Counted from the stretch's first letter, positions 25,668 to 34,805 are shown. The stretch: 64,000 nt of DNA from DAOOVD01 sp035369845 (GCA_035369845.1 DAOOVD010000004.1:1-64000), one strand, 5' to 3'. Made by a program: numbers and translations. Notes: generated by a model from the letters alone, not told the origin.

Positions 25668-27056
25668 TTGGACAGGGAAGAATCACTGAAAAAGTACGCG
25701 TTGATTATCTCGACCATGGCGTCGTTCATTGCCCCCTTCATGGGCAACGCCGTCAACCTAGCCATACCCTCCATAGGAGAAGAGTTCAACAGCAGCGCTG
25801 TTTTGCTTAGCTGGGTGGTCAGCTGCTATCTTCTGACCTCGGCCGCCCTGCTGCTGCCGTTCGGCAGGCTCGGCGACATTATCGGCAGAAAAAGGCTTTT
25901 TACCATCGGCCTGGTTGTCTTCTGCGCGGCCACCCTCCTTTGCGGCAGCGCCTGGTCCACCCAGTCCCTCATTTTTTTCAGGGTGCTGCAGGGAATCGGT
26001 TCTGCCATGAACTTCAGCACCAACATCGCCATCCTGACCGCCGTGTATCCCGCCCGGGAGAGGGGCAAGGTGCTGGGTATCAGTACGGCCGCCACATACA
26101 CCGGGCTTTCCCTGGGACCGGTTGTCGGAGGGGTCCTCAACCAGAGGCTGGGATGGGAATCAATTTTTTATTTTGTTTTTCTGATAGGTATCGCGGCGCT
26201 TTATTTGACCGCAACCAAATTGAAAGGTGAATGGATCGGCGCCGGAGGTGAGCGTTTCGACAAAACCGGAGCTTTCCTCTTCATGGTCGGCATGGTTGCT
26301 TTTATCTACGGCTTCTCTTCCATCGCCACCTTTTCCCCGGCCAAATACATCCTCGTTTTCGGCCTGGCGGTCATGGCGGTGTTTGTCAAACACGAGCTGA
26401 AGACTGAACAGCCCATTTTGAATATGCGGTTTTTCAGCGAAAACGTGGCGTTTGCATTTTCAAACCTGGCGGCGTTGATAAATTACTGCGCCACTTTTGC
26501 CGTTACCTTTCTGCTTTCCCTTTTCCTGCAGGTGGTTAAAGGGTACGGTTCCGAGATGGCCGGTTTGATCCTGCTTTCCCAGCCCATACTGATGGCCGTC
26601 CTTTCTCCTTTTGCCGGCGCCCTTTCGGATCGTGTCGAACCGAGGATTGTTTCCTCCTGGGGAATGAGCCTCACCACTCTGGGTTTGGTTTTCTTCGCCT
26701 TCATAGACAGCGACACGCAGGTCTGGCTGCTGGTGATAAACCTCATGCTTCTGGGTACTGGTTTCGCCCTGTTTTCTTCCCCCAACACCAGTGCGGTGAT
26801 GGGCTCGGTGGCGAAACAGTTTTACGGGGTAGCCTCCTCGACACTCGGCACAATGAGGCTTGCCGGCCAGGCCGTCAGCATGGCCGCGGCAACCCTGATT
26901 ATAGACCTGTACATTGGCAGCGCGCAACTGGGCCCCGCCGTGGCCGGCCTGCTTGCAAAAAGCGTCAAGGTATCTTTTATCGTTTTCGCGGCCACCTGCT
27001 TTTTCGGAATTTTTGCCTCCCTGGCCAGAGGCAACGTGAACCAAACGGCATCCTGA
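25668..27056 (+). CDS. MFS transporter, DHA2 (EmrB/QacA-like) drug exporter
   Basis: The 462-residue permease has about 14 helices and DHA2 motifs: GNAVNLAIPSIGEEFN in helix 1, LLPFGRLGDIIGRKRLF (motif A), and GPVVGGVLNQRLGWESIFY (motif C). Such proteins expel drugs by proton antiport. TTG 25668 lies 25 bases after the ABC operon stop, so the three exporter genes probably form one transcript. No regulator gene is adjacent. Confidence 0.88.
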   Translation: MDREESLKKYALIISTMASFIAPFMGNAVNLAIPSIGEEFNSSAVLLSWVVSCYLLTSAALLLPFGRLGDIIGRKRLFTIGLVVFCAATLLCGSAWSTQSLIFFRVLQGIGSAMNFSTNIAILTAVYPARERGKVLGISTAATYTGLSLGPVVGGVLNQRLGWESIFYFVFLIGIAALYLTATKLKGEWIGAGGERFDKTGAFLFMVGMVAFIYGFSSIATFSPAKYILVFGLAVMAVFVKHELKTEQPILNMRFFSENVAFAFSNLAALINYCATFAVTFLLSLFLQVVKGYGSEMAGLILLSQPILMAVLSPFAGALSDRVEPRIVSSWGMSLTTLGLVFFAFIDSDTQVWLLVINLMLLGTGFALFSSPNTSAVMGSVAKQFYGVASSTLGTMRLAGQAVSMAAATLIIDLYIGSAQLGPAVAGLLAKSVKVSFIVFAATCFFGIFASLARGNVNQTAS

Positions 27057-27398
27057 AATAACAGGGGCCGGGCTTTGCTTTATGAAGCTGTTTTTCCGGC
27101 ACGTTACCGGCCGGCTCATTGATGCCGCCTTTAAAGCCTTTCTGAGTTTTCCCTTTGATTGACTATCCTGCCATTGGAAAAACCGTATCATTTTACCCAT
27201 CTCTTATCACCTTTGGGAATGAGGACCATATAATGTAACAATAGAGTTGAAGAGCCTGAATGTGCTTGACAAAGCTTTTATTTGAAAGTGCACTTTTTTC
27301 TGCCGTTTGGTTTGCCGGCGCAGGGGCCGTAGATCGGGCATAAATAAGGAAGGTTTGAACAGGGGATATGAAGAGTGCCGGCCAAAAGGGGGATGAAT
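27057..27398. other. Intergenic region ahead of gas vesicle cluster
   Basis: About 340 bases without a gene. A TTGACA at about 27264 could be a -35 box, but no good -10 is seen 17 bases later. The promoter of the cluster is expected here. Confidence 0.3.
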
Positions 27399-27914
27399 TT
27401 GAAAAACAGCGGTGAGGGCGGTATTTTGAGAAATATTTTGAAAGGCATCGGCGAACTGGTAGAACTGGTGCAGGAGATGGATACTGAAGGGAAGACGGAA
27501 ATCAGGCGGACGGGGAACTTTGGCGGGTTTCCGGAACGCAAGGGGATAAGCGGCCGCTACGATTTTACTTTGAAGATGGGCCTTCCGGGAAAGAGGGGGC
27601 AGGTTGCCGGCGACGCTATACATGCAGATTCGGGGCGAAAATCTTCCATGAAAGAGATTGAGCCCGAGCTGGAAGTACATGATGAAGGGAGCTTTATCCG
27701 GGTTGTCATGGAAATACCGGCCGTACCGGATGAAGAAGTGGCCGTTTGTATGGTAGATAATGTTCTTTATATAGATATCAAGAACGGCGAGGCTGCTTTC
27801 CGTAAGTCCATAGCACTGCCCGACAAGGTAAAACCCGCCACCATGCGCAAATATATTCGCAACAGTATCCTGGAGATACTGATTGATGTACAGGATCAAG
27901 TTTCGAAAGAGTGA
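27399..27914 (+). CDS. Hsp20/alpha-crystallin-like protein of the gas vesicle cluster (GvpH-like)
   Basis: The roughly 171-residue protein carries a helical N-terminal part (NILKGIGELVELVQEMD) and a C-terminal beta-sandwich: ELEVHDEGSFIRVVMEIPAVPDEEVAVCMVDNVLYID and ALPDKVKPATMRKYIRNSILEILI. That is Hsp20-type, as in GvpH of haloarchaea. AAGGGGG is spaced for TTG 27399; ATG 27393 and GTG 27375 are alternatives. The AAA ATPase starts 12 bases on. A role in keeping shell subunits soluble is inferred. Confidence 0.7.
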   Translation: MKNSGEGGILRNILKGIGELVELVQEMDTEGKTEIRRTGNFGGFPERKGISGRYDFTLKMGLPGKRGQVAGDAIHADSGRKSSMKEIEPELEVHDEGSFIRVVMEIPAVPDEEVAVCMVDNVLYIDIKNGEAAFRKSIALPDKVKPATMRKYIRNSILEILIDVQDQVSKE

Positions 27915-27926
27915 GGTTTTTTTGAG

Positions 27927-30056
27927 TTGAGCGGACATCTTATGTTGAAAGTGGCAGAGGCGTCGGCAAAGGATGCCGGCAGGGGAATAGCCCGGCTGGA
28001 CCCCGCCGACATCCAGGAGTTGGGCCTTGAAACCGGGGACCTGATCGCTATCGGCTCCAGGCGCCGGACGGCTGCCAGGGTTATGCCCGCGCACGCTGAA
28101 TGCAGGGGTAAGAGACTGCTGCAGATTGACGGTATTATCAGAGAAAATGCCGGCTTGCGCCTGGGCGAAATAATCACGGTCAGCGGTGTTAAGGGTCGGG
28201 TTGCTCAAAAAGTAACCATTATTCCCGTCAGCGGGGAATTGCAGGCAGACGCTGCATTCATCAGCCGTTCGCTGCAGGGCGTCCCTCTGGTTAAAGGGGA
28301 TAAGGTGCGCATTTCAGTGCTCGGCTTGAAAAGCCAGGAGTTCCTGATTGGGGATACCACACCCGGGGGGTTTGTGTTGCTGAATAAAGATACCGAACTG
28401 GAAGTGTTGGAGGTAAAAAAAACCGGGTTCAAGAAACCTGGTAAAATTACCTATGAGGATATTGGCGGCATAGGCAAGGAACTGGACCGGATCCGGGAAA
28501 TGATCGAAATGCCCTTGAAATACCCGGCCATCTTTCAACATCTGGGTATCGAACCGCCGAAGGGGGTGCTGTTGTGCGGACCTCCGGGTACAGGCAAGAC
28601 TTTGATTGCCCGGGCGGTTGCCAACGAAGCGGACGCCTGTTTTTTTTCCGTAAACGGGCCGGAAGTAATCAATAAATTTTACGGCGAAAGCGAGGCAAAA
28701 TTACGGGATATTTTTGAAAAAGCTGCTCAAAAGGGTCGCAGTATTATCTTTCTGGATGAAATTGACGCTATCGCACCGAAGCGGGAAGAGGTTTCCGGTG
28801 AGGTAGAAAAGCGCGTGGTAGCGCAACTGCTTACATTGATGGACGGCTTGGCTTCCCGCGGGCAGGTGGTAGTCATCGGAGCCACCAATATCCCCGATTC
28901 CCTGGATACCGCTCTGCGCCGTCCTGGCCGCTTCGACCGGGAGATAACCATCGGCGTGCCTGACCGGAAAGGCAGGCTGGAGATATTACAGATCCATACC
29001 CGCAGTATGCCCCTGGACGACGACGTGGACCTGGAAAGGGTGGCGGAATTAACCGTCGGTTTTGTAGGAGCGGACCTGCTCGCCCTTTGCCGGGAAGCGG
29101 CCATGCATCGCATAAGAAAAATCCTGCCTCATCTTCGCCCGGTTCCGGAACGTCTTTCTTCCGATCTGATGGGCCGTCTGCGGGTTTCCATGCAGGATTT
29201 CCTCCAGGCGCTGGAAGAAGTTGAACCGTCGGCTACCAGGGAATTTTTAGTGGAGGTGCCTGACGCCGGCTGGAACGACATCGGGGGACTGGACGAGATC
29301 AAGCAGCATCTGCGGGAATCGATTGAATGGCCTTTGAAATTCACGGAGCTTTTTGACCGGGCGGGGGCCCAGGCGCCGCGAGGGGTGCTTTTATACGGGC
29401 CGCCGGGTACGGGAAAGACGCTACTGGCACGGGCAGTGGCGAACGAGGCCAACGCCAACTTCATCTCAATCAAAGGACCGGCCCTGTTTTCCAAGTGGGT
29501 GGGAGAATCGGAAAAGGCCGTCCGGGAGGTTTTCCGCAAGGCCCGCCAGGCAGCCCCGTGTATCGTTTTTTTTGACGAAATAGACGCACTGGTTTCTTCC
29601 AGGGGAGCAGGTGAGGGTACCGTGGCCGAGCGGGTGTTGAGCCAATTGCTGACCGAGATGGATGGGATAGAAGAATTACGGCGGGTGGTGGTGCTTGGGG
29701 CCACCAACCGGTTGGATTTGATTGATCCGGCCCTGTTGCGTCCCGGGCGGTTTGACCTGCAACTGAGGCTGGAATTACCCGACACGGTTTCCCGGCGGCA
29801 GATTCTGGCTGTACACACCAGGAAAAAGGAACTGGCAGAAGACGTAGACCTGGATGGCTTGGCTGCCAGCACTGTGGGTTTTTCCGGGGCTGATATCCGC
29901 CATCTGTGCAACCGGGCGGCTTTGGCCGCAGTGCGGGAGTGTCTGGCCCGCCAATCCCAGCCGTCACCCGAACCGGCTGCCGTAAAAATATGTGGCAGGC
30001 ATTTCCGCCGGGCCCTGGCGGAAATCAAACCGGGTGCGGCGGTGGACTTGGTTTGA
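27927..30056 (+). CDS. CDC48/p97-type double AAA ATPase
   Basis: The 709-residue protein has an N-terminal double-psi barrel (DIQELGLETGDLIAI, LRLGEIITVSGV) and two AAA modules. D1 holds GPPGTGKTLIARAVANEA, IIFLDEIDAIAPKRE and RRPGRFDREI; D2 holds GPPGTGKTLLARAVANEA, VFFDEIDALVSSRG and RPGRFDLQL. This is full Cdc48 architecture, an unfoldase/segregase more usual in archaea and eukaryotes. TTG 27927 follows GTGAGG. Position between the Hsp20-like gene and gvpA suggests remodelling of gas vesicle proteins; no ubiquitin-like partner is seen. Confidence 0.92.
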   Translation: MSGHLMLKVAEASAKDAGRGIARLDPADIQELGLETGDLIAIGSRRRTAARVMPAHAECRGKRLLQIDGIIRENAGLRLGEIITVSGVKGRVAQKVTIIPVSGELQADAAFISRSLQGVPLVKGDKVRISVLGLKSQEFLIGDTTPGGFVLLNKDTELEVLEVKKTGFKKPGKITYEDIGGIGKELDRIREMIEMPLKYPAIFQHLGIEPPKGVLLCGPPGTGKTLIARAVANEADACFFSVNGPEVINKFYGESEAKLRDIFEKAAQKGRSIIFLDEIDAIAPKREEVSGEVEKRVVAQLLTLMDGLASRGQVVVIGATNIPDSLDTALRRPGRFDREITIGVPDRKGRLEILQIHTRSMPLDDDVDLERVAELTVGFVGADLLALCREAAMHRIRKILPHLRPVPERLSSDLMGRLRVSMQDFLQALEEVEPSATREFLVEVPDAGWNDIGGLDEIKQHLRESIEWPLKFTELFDRAGAQAPRGVLLYGPPGTGKTLLARAVANEANANFISIKGPALFSKWVGESEKAVREVFRKARQAAPCIVFFDEIDALVSSRGAGEGTVAERVLSQLLTEMDGIEELRRVVVLGATNRLDLIDPALLRPGRFDLQLRLELPDTVSRRQILAVHTRKKELAEDVDLDGLAASTVGFSGADIRHLCNRAALAAVRECLARQSQPSPEPAAVKICGRHFRRALAEIKPGAAVDLV

Positions 30057-30142
30057 TCAATTTTTCAGTTGGCTAGATAGAAGTAGCAAAAAATTTGTAA
30101 TAACATATATTGGTAGTAAATACAAAGAAAGGAGAGATATAC

Positions 30143-30352
30143 ATGGGTATCAGACATAGCATTCAGGCTTCTAGTCTGGCCGAAGTTGTTGACAGGATTC
30201 TCACCAAGGGTATTGTAATTGATGCATTTGTAAGGGTTGCTCTGGTCGGTATTGAACTTTTGGCAGTTGAAGCCAGAGTGGTTATAGCTTCTGTCGAAAC
30301 TTGGCTCATGTATGCTGAAGCCGTTGGTTTAACCGTCAGTCCAACATCATAA
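30143..30352 (+). CDS. gvpA: Gas vesicle major shell protein GvpA
   Basis: The 69-residue shell protein contains the near-invariant LAEVVDRILTKGIVIDAFVRV, ALVGIELLAVEARVVIASVE and WLMYAEAVGL. GvpA polymerises into the ribbed gas-permeable wall. AAAGGAGAG at 30127-30135 sets ATG 30143. It sits third in the cluster, with a strong hairpin just after its stop that may set its high expression. Confidence 0.97.
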   Translation: MGIRHSIQASSLAEVVDRILTKGIVIDAFVRVALVGIELLAVEARVVIASVETWLMYAEAVGLTVSPTS

Positions 30353-30357
30353 ATGGG

Positions 30358-30385
30358 GTTACCGGGGCTTTACGGCCCCGGTAAC
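30358..30385 (+). promoter_or_regulatory. Hairpin at the gvpA mRNA 3' end
   Basis: A perfect 11-bp stem (GTTACCGGGGC and complement) with a TTTACG loop starts six bases after the gvpA stop. It is followed by A rather than T, so it is not a standard terminator. It could block exonucleases and let gvpA mRNA accumulate above downstream genes. Confidence 0.5.
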
Positions 30386-30415
30386 AAAAAAATCTAGAAT
30401 AAAGAGGGGTTTTTG

Positions 30416-30754
30416 ATGTCTTTGACTGCCATAATGCAATCCTGGTGCGATATTTTTTTGAATAAAGGCGCTGACAGGGCGAAGGCTGTAGAGGGTATTA
30501 AGAAGTCTGCTTGCCATGTTGTCAAACTTCATAACAGTAACAGGGCCGAGATAGGCAAAAAAACAAGAAAGTTCTTAAATGAGAGGTTTTTAGCAAACAG
30601 AAAAAGAGTCCTCGATCTGATAAAGGGATACGTGGCAGACCGTGTTGAAGCTGCCGGCATTTTACACGATATGAGGGGCAAATACCTGCATTCTGAAAAG
30701 GAGCCGCTTTACTATAAAGGATCTGAAGCACCACAACATGGCAAGGAGTTTTAA
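30416..30754 (+). CDS. Gas vesicle cluster protein of unknown function
   Basis: The 112-residue, basic, helical protein (KGADRAKAVEGIKKSACHVV, FLNERFLANRKRVLDLIKGY) has no family motif that I recognise. ATG 30416 follows GAGGGG; its stop lies one base before gvpO. Position between gvpA and gvpO parallels GvpP/Q-type accessory genes of Bacillus, but no sequence match can be claimed. Confidence 0.6.
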   Translation: MSLTAIMQSWCDIFLNKGADRAKAVEGIKKSACHVVKLHNSNRAEIGKKTRKFLNERFLANRKRVLDLIKGYVADRVEAAGILHDMRGKYLHSEKEPLYYKGSEAPQHGKEF

Positions 30755-30755
30755 A

Positions 30756-31046
30756 ATGGTCATTAAAAAAGTTATCAATGTCGTCTTGAAATTTTTCACC
30801 GAAGTGCTTGATAAACCCGGAAAGATAATCGGCGTGATCAAGAAACCGGATGGCTGGGAAGTTAAGATAGAGGTGCCGGAAGAAGTGGAGTATATGAGGA
30901 AAAGGGCCCAGGACGATTTAATGGCCATATACGGGGTAGTTGTCGATTCCAACATTGAGGTGGTTTCTTTCGATAGAATAGCTCTGCGGGAGCGCGACTC
31001 ACTGACCTGCTCTCCTGCAGATAAATTTACGGACGATGAAAACTGA
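30756..31046 (+). CDS. gvpO: Gas vesicle protein GvpO (GvpR-like)
   Basis: The 96-residue protein has the GvpO pattern: PGKIIGVIKKPDGWEVKIEVPEE followed by LMAIYGVVVDSNIEVVSFDRI, that is a G-W-x-V-x-x-E-V-x-E core and a YxV...Y/F-R tail. GvpO is required for vesicle formation in haloarchaea; its mechanism is unclear. AAGGAG at 30743-30748 is spaced for ATG 30756 rather than 30738. It follows the preceding stop by one base. Confidence 0.8.
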   Translation: MVIKKVINVVLKFFTEVLDKPGKIIGVIKKPDGWEVKIEVPEEVEYMRKRAQDDLMAIYGVVVDSNIEVVSFDRIALRERDSLTCSPADKFTDDEN

Positions 31047-31095
31047 ATGCTTTCATGTAAAGAAAGCATTTTTTTTACTCGAAAGGAGCAGGCAG

Positions 31096-32007
31096 ATGCA
31101 ACGCGAGCAGAACCTCGTTAGTAAAGATTTTATAGAGACTGAATACTTGAAAGGTGTTTATGAACGAGCACTGTTTTATCTTGATTCCGGGCAGTCGGTG
31201 CATTTTAGCGGCCCGTCGGGAGTGGGGAAAACTTCGCTGGCGCTTTTGGTCGCCCGGCGGCGGCGGCGGCCGTACAGCGTTATTTACGGAAGCAACGACT
31301 TCAGTGTAGCCGACTTGATAGGAGGCAATTATGGCTACCGGCGGAAGAAAATAATTGATAATTTTATTCATAACGTTTATACGATGGAAGAGGATTTTCA
31401 GCTCAGGTGGCTTGACAGGCAACTCACCAAGGCCTGCCGGGAGGGCCAGACCTTGATTTACGATGAGTTTTCCCGTACCCCGCCCACTGTCAACAATATT
31501 TTTCTGTCAATTCTTGAAGAAGGAGTTCTGTTTCTTCCCAGTTACGATTCAGATAACCAGTACGTTAAAGTTCATCCTGAATTCCGTCTTGTCCTGACCA
31601 GCAATCCCACTGAATATGCCGGGGTGCACAAGACCCAGGTTGCCCTGGAAGACCGTATAGTTACCATAGAACTTAGCCAAATGGACCGTGACACGGAGGT
31701 GGCTATTACCATCGCCAATTCCGGCTTGAGGGGGGATATTGCCGGAAAGGTGGTGGATCTTGTCCGGGAATACCGTTCCGGTGCTTTTTCATCCAACTGT
31801 TCGGTTAGGACTTGTATCAAGCTGGCCAAAGTTCTGGCAGCAAAAAAAGAAGTGCTTTACTGTGACCGATTGAGGAAATGTGTTTTTGTTGTTGTTTTTC
31901 AAGCAGAAGACGGCATACGAGATGCCGACGTGAAAAAGTTGCTGCATCAGGTTGAATATCTGGTAAACATATATTTTAATGATACGGAGCCGGTAAATGA
32001 AGGGTGA
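31096..32007 (+). CDS. gvpN: Gas vesicle AAA ATPase GvpN, containing an Illumina adapter
   Basis: A MoxR-type AAA ATPase needed for vesicle growth. Walker A GPSGVGKTSLALLVARR, YGSNDFSVADLIGG, Walker B TLIYDEFSRTPPTVNNIFLSILEEG and sensor LVLTSNPTEYAGVHK are all clear. AAGGAG sets ATG 31096. At 31900-31923 the DNA equals the 24-base Illumina P7 adapter and the protein reads FQAEDGIRD, a well-known contaminant peptide. The frame stays open across it, but residues about 265-277 are not trustworthy and the true C-terminus is uncertain. Confidence 0.9.
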   Translation: MQREQNLVSKDFIETEYLKGVYERALFYLDSGQSVHFSGPSGVGKTSLALLVARRRRRPYSVIYGSNDFSVADLIGGNYGYRRKKIIDNFIHNVYTMEEDFQLRWLDRQLTKACREGQTLIYDEFSRTPPTVNNIFLSILEEGVLFLPSYDSDNQYVKVHPEFRLVLTSNPTEYAGVHKTQVALEDRIVTIELSQMDRDTEVAITIANSGLRGDIAGKVVDLVREYRSGAFSSNCSVRTCIKLAKVLAAKKEVLYCDRLRKCVFVVVFQAEDGIRDADVKKLLHQVEYLVNIYFNDTEPVNEG

Positions 32008-32085
32008 ACCAGCTGGTGAAACCAGGCGGCGGCAGGTCGGGCGTCAAATGACAATTTGTCCGGTTGACTTCGCAGGTGAAAGCTG

Positions 32086-32808
32086 ATGAAACTGTCGAAA
32101 GGTTTGTACGCATTTTGCTTTATCAGGTACAACGAAGCCGACCGCGGGGTAAAACCGCCCGGTGAGACGTTTTTGGTCGGTTACCGGGATATAGCCGCGG
32201 TTGTAAGCAATGTGCCCAAATCAAGCTGGCAGCCTACCAGAAAGAATATTCAAAAGCACCAGAAGATAATTTCCAGGGTTCAGGAAAATTACGAATTGCT
32301 TCCTTTGAGATTCGGAACCGTGTTTAAGGATAACGAAGAGGTCAGAAAAATATTGGAGGACAGTTATCCGGAAATACGGAACATGCTGAATAAAATAAGC
32401 GGAAAGGTGGAGTTGGGGCTCAGGGTATTCTGGGTTCACGAGGCTTTTCTAAGGGAAGTGGGGAACCGGAAGGTTGAAGAACTCAAGAAAGAGTTCGAAC
32501 TGGGCAGGAAAGACAGGTACATGATTGCCGTTGAGGCTGGAAAGATTATCGAGGCGGCGGTCTTGAAAAAAAGGGATGAATATGTCAGGATCATTTTTAA
32601 ACCGCTGAGCCGATTGGCTGATGATTCCATACTGAACCCCGTAACGGGTGAAAAAATGGTTTTTAATGCGGCTTTCCTGGTAAAAAAGCAGCTGATTGCC
32701 GACTTTGACAAGGCAGTCTGCGATCTTGCCGACGAGTACAGATGTAAATTTTCGTTCAGATATTCCGGCCCATGGCCCCCGTATAATTTTGTAACGGTTA
32801 GCTGGTAA
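32086..32808 (+). CDS. gvpF: Gas vesicle protein GvpF/GvpL family, copy 1
   Basis: The 240-residue GvpF/L protein has the N-terminal fold with GLYAFCFI, central LLPLRFGTVFKDNEEV, VELGLRVFW and the C-terminal signature YSGPWPPYNFV. GvpF/L proteins bind GvpA and are minor vesicle components or chaperones. ATG 32086 follows AGGTGAA. It is the first of three paralogues in the cluster; which one acts as F or L cannot be decided by eye. Confidence 0.9.
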   Translation: MKLSKGLYAFCFIRYNEADRGVKPPGETFLVGYRDIAAVVSNVPKSSWQPTRKNIQKHQKIISRVQENYELLPLRFGTVFKDNEEVRKILEDSYPEIRNMLNKISGKVELGLRVFWVHEAFLREVGNRKVEELKKEFELGRKDRYMIAVEAGKIIEAAVLKKRDEYVRIIFKPLSRLADDSILNPVTGEKMVFNAAFLVKKQLIADFDKAVCDLADEYRCKFSFRYSGPWPPYNFVTVSW

Positions 32809-32825
32809 CCCGGGGGGATTTTATT

Positions 32826-33086
32826 GTGTTTTTAATTGATGATATTCTGCTGGCCCCTGCCAAGGGGCTGATGTGGATTTTTAAAGAGATCCACAAACGG
32901 GTAATGGATGAATACTTTAATGAGGAAGCGGTTTACAAGGAACTGCGCAGGCTACAATACTTGCTCGACATTGGCGAAATAAGCGAAAAAGAATTTGACA
33001 GGGTGGAGAATTCGTTGCTCGAACGGCTTCAAGAAATTAAGGAGTACAATGAGTTGCTGGAAGAGGAGGAACCGGATGAGAGCTGA
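32826..33086 (+). CDS. gvpG: Gas vesicle protein GvpG
   Basis: The 86-residue acidic, coiled-coil-prone protein starts MFLIDDILLAPAKGLMWIFKEI, the GvpG hallmark, followed by ELRRLQYLLDIGEISEKEFD. GvpG interacts with F/L in assembly. GTG 32826 lies behind GGGGGGA. Its end overlaps the next GvpF/L start by 11 bases. Confidence 0.9.
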   Translation: MFLIDDILLAPAKGLMWIFKEIHKRVMDEYFNEEAVYKELRRLQYLLDIGEISEKEFDRVENSLLERLQEIKEYNELLEEEEPDES

Positions 33087-33912
33087 GGACAAACCTTCAG
33101 AAATTTATTATTTGTACGGCCTCACAAAACCGGAAGTGCTAGCCACCCGGGTTAAAAAAGCATTGCGCGGGATGGACGGAACCGGGGTGAATTTTATGAA
33201 AATCAACAATATTGTGGCGGTTTATGGGAAACTTCCGGCTCACGAATATTCTGCCGGTGCCATTGAGAGAAAGGTCAAGGATATCAACTGGCTGGAAGAA
33301 AAGATCGGCGAGCACTACAGCGTCCAGGAGATCATAATGAAAAGACAGTTGGCAATAATTCCCTTCAAGTTCTGTACCATATTTAAAACCGGGAATAGAA
33401 TAAAGGATTTTATTACTCAGAATCAGGCAGGCATAAAAAACCTTCTCTGCCGATTGGAGGGCAAGCAGGAATGGAGCGTCAAGATCTTCCGGAATAAAGA
33501 ACTGCTGAAAAAGAACCTTTTAAAACTGGAGCCCGGGATAGGTGAGAAATTCAAAGAAATGGAGAGTTGCTCCGGCGGCAAGGCTTTTCTGATGAAAAAA
33601 AAATTTTTGCAGGATATAGATTCGATAGTATCCAGGATTTCGACATCGCAAACACATGAATTGATAGAGATATTGAAGGGCATTTCCGTTGATGCGCGCC
33701 AAAATGAGACTTTTTCTTCAGATGATGTTAAAGATGAAGAGATGATTGCAAATTTTTCATTTCTGATTGAAACAAAAGATGTTGAAAAACTCATTTCCGA
33801 AGTTGACAAATTTACCCGACGGTATTCTGGCGGCGGTCTTGCCGCCCGGTATTCCGGACCCTGGTTGCCCTATAATTTCGCGAGCCTTCCGGGGGTTGAT
33901 CAGCTTGAGTGA
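33076..33912 (+). CDS. Gas vesicle protein GvpF/GvpL family, copy 2
   Basis: The 278-residue paralogue has YYLYGLTKPE, LAIIPFKFCTIFKTGNRI, WSVKIF and YSGPWLPYNFA; an inserted helical segment at about residues 170-215 makes it longer than copy 1. ATG 33076 lies within the gvpG end, after GAGGAACC; a longer frame upstream lacks a start site. It overlaps the next gene by eight bases, so translation is coupled. Confidence 0.88.
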   Translation: MRAEDKPSEIYYLYGLTKPEVLATRVKKALRGMDGTGVNFMKINNIVAVYGKLPAHEYSAGAIERKVKDINWLEEKIGEHYSVQEIIMKRQLAIIPFKFCTIFKTGNRIKDFITQNQAGIKNLLCRLEGKQEWSVKIFRNKELLKKNLLKLEPGIGEKFKEMESCSGGKAFLMKKKFLQDIDSIVSRISTSQTHELIEILKGISVDARQNETFSSDDVKDEEMIANFSFLIETKDVEKLISEVDKFTRRYSGGGLAARYSGPWLPYNFASLPGVDQLE

Positions 33913-34120
33913 GGAAAGCCTGCTGGAACGGATAACAATTCTGGAAGTACTCGACCATATTCTCGACAAAGGAGTGGTTATCTCCGGAAATATAGTAATC
34001 TCTGTGGCTGACGTGGATTTGATTTATCTGGGACTGCAACTCGTCCTGGCGTCTGTCGATACACTTGCGCCGAAAGGCAGTAGGAGTTGGTCCGATGGTT
34101 TATCTCTACTGTATTACTGA
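33905..34120 (+). CDS. GvpA-like minor gas vesicle protein (GvpS/GvpJ/GvpM type)
   Basis: The 71-residue GvpA paralogue contains ITILEVLDHILDKGVVISGN, IVISVADVDLIYLGLQLVLASVD. The SGNIVISVADVDLI form, without the GIELL of GvpA, is typical of J/M/S proteins, thought to nucleate or cap vesicles. TTG 33905 overlaps the copy 2 stop. It overlaps the third F/L gene by 26 bases. Confidence 0.85.
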   Translation: MSEESLLERITILEVLDHILDKGVVISGNIVISVADVDLIYLGLQLVLASVDTLAPKGSRSWSDGLSLLYY

Positions 34121-34805
34121 TGCAAAGAAACAAGACCTGACCGGACTCGACGCCGGGCTTGTCAAATATGACCCGTTCACGGTCGTGGCGGGGGAGCCGG
34201 GTGCGTTCGACCCGACCTCCCCGCTCAGCATAATGAAGCACTTTGAAGTGAACGACCGGATTTTGCGGAGAGGTTTCGCAGTGCTGCCTTTTGCCTACGG
34301 GACTGTGGTTCCAGCCGGAGAAATCGATTCTTTCATCAAAGACAAATACGACAGTATCATGTTAAATCTGGCCTTGTTGAGGGGCAAGGTCGAAATGGGA
34401 ATAAAGGTTCTGGTATTCGTGAGAAAAGACCGTACCGGCGATCTGCTTAAAAGGTTCAATGATTCGCCGGGGCACAGATATCTTTCTCAACGGGTGAAAA
34501 AGTACGCGCCTTTTGTGGTAAGCGGTAATACTGTTAAAATGCTGCTCGATGATCTGAACAAATACTTGGGTCCTTACTGCAGCGGGGTGAAAACCAAGAT
34601 GCACAGTCAGAAAAATATCCTGATAAACAGTGCTTTTCTGGTTGAAGCCGGTTTACTGCCGGATTTTATCAAGACTTGCGAAGAATTGAAAATGTCTTAT
34701 CCGGAATGCAGATTTTTGATTAGCGGGCCGTGGCCACCTTACAACTTCATCAATATGGGTGAAAATCAGCCTGGTAAGAGGGGGGACTCCTTATGGAACC
34801 TCTGA
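34095..34805 (+). CDS. Gas vesicle protein GvpF/GvpL family, copy 3
   Basis: The 236-residue paralogue has MVYLYCITDAKK, AVLPFAYGTVVPAGEID, VEMGIKVLVFV and SGPWPPYNFIN. It is the most divergent in the middle. AGGAG at 34082-34086 is spaced for ATG 34095. Start and end both overlap neighbours, as in a tight operon. Confidence 0.87.
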   Translation: MVYLYCITDAKKQDLTGLDAGLVKYDPFTVVAGEPGAFDPTSPLSIMKHFEVNDRILRRGFAVLPFAYGTVVPAGEIDSFIKDKYDSIMLNLALLRGKVEMGIKVLVFVRKDRTGDLLKRFNDSPGHRYLSQRVKKYAPFVVSGNTVKMLLDDLNKYLGPYCSGVKTKMHSQKNILINSAFLVEAGLLPDFIKTCEELKMSYPECRFLISGPWPPYNFINMGENQPGKRGDSLWNL

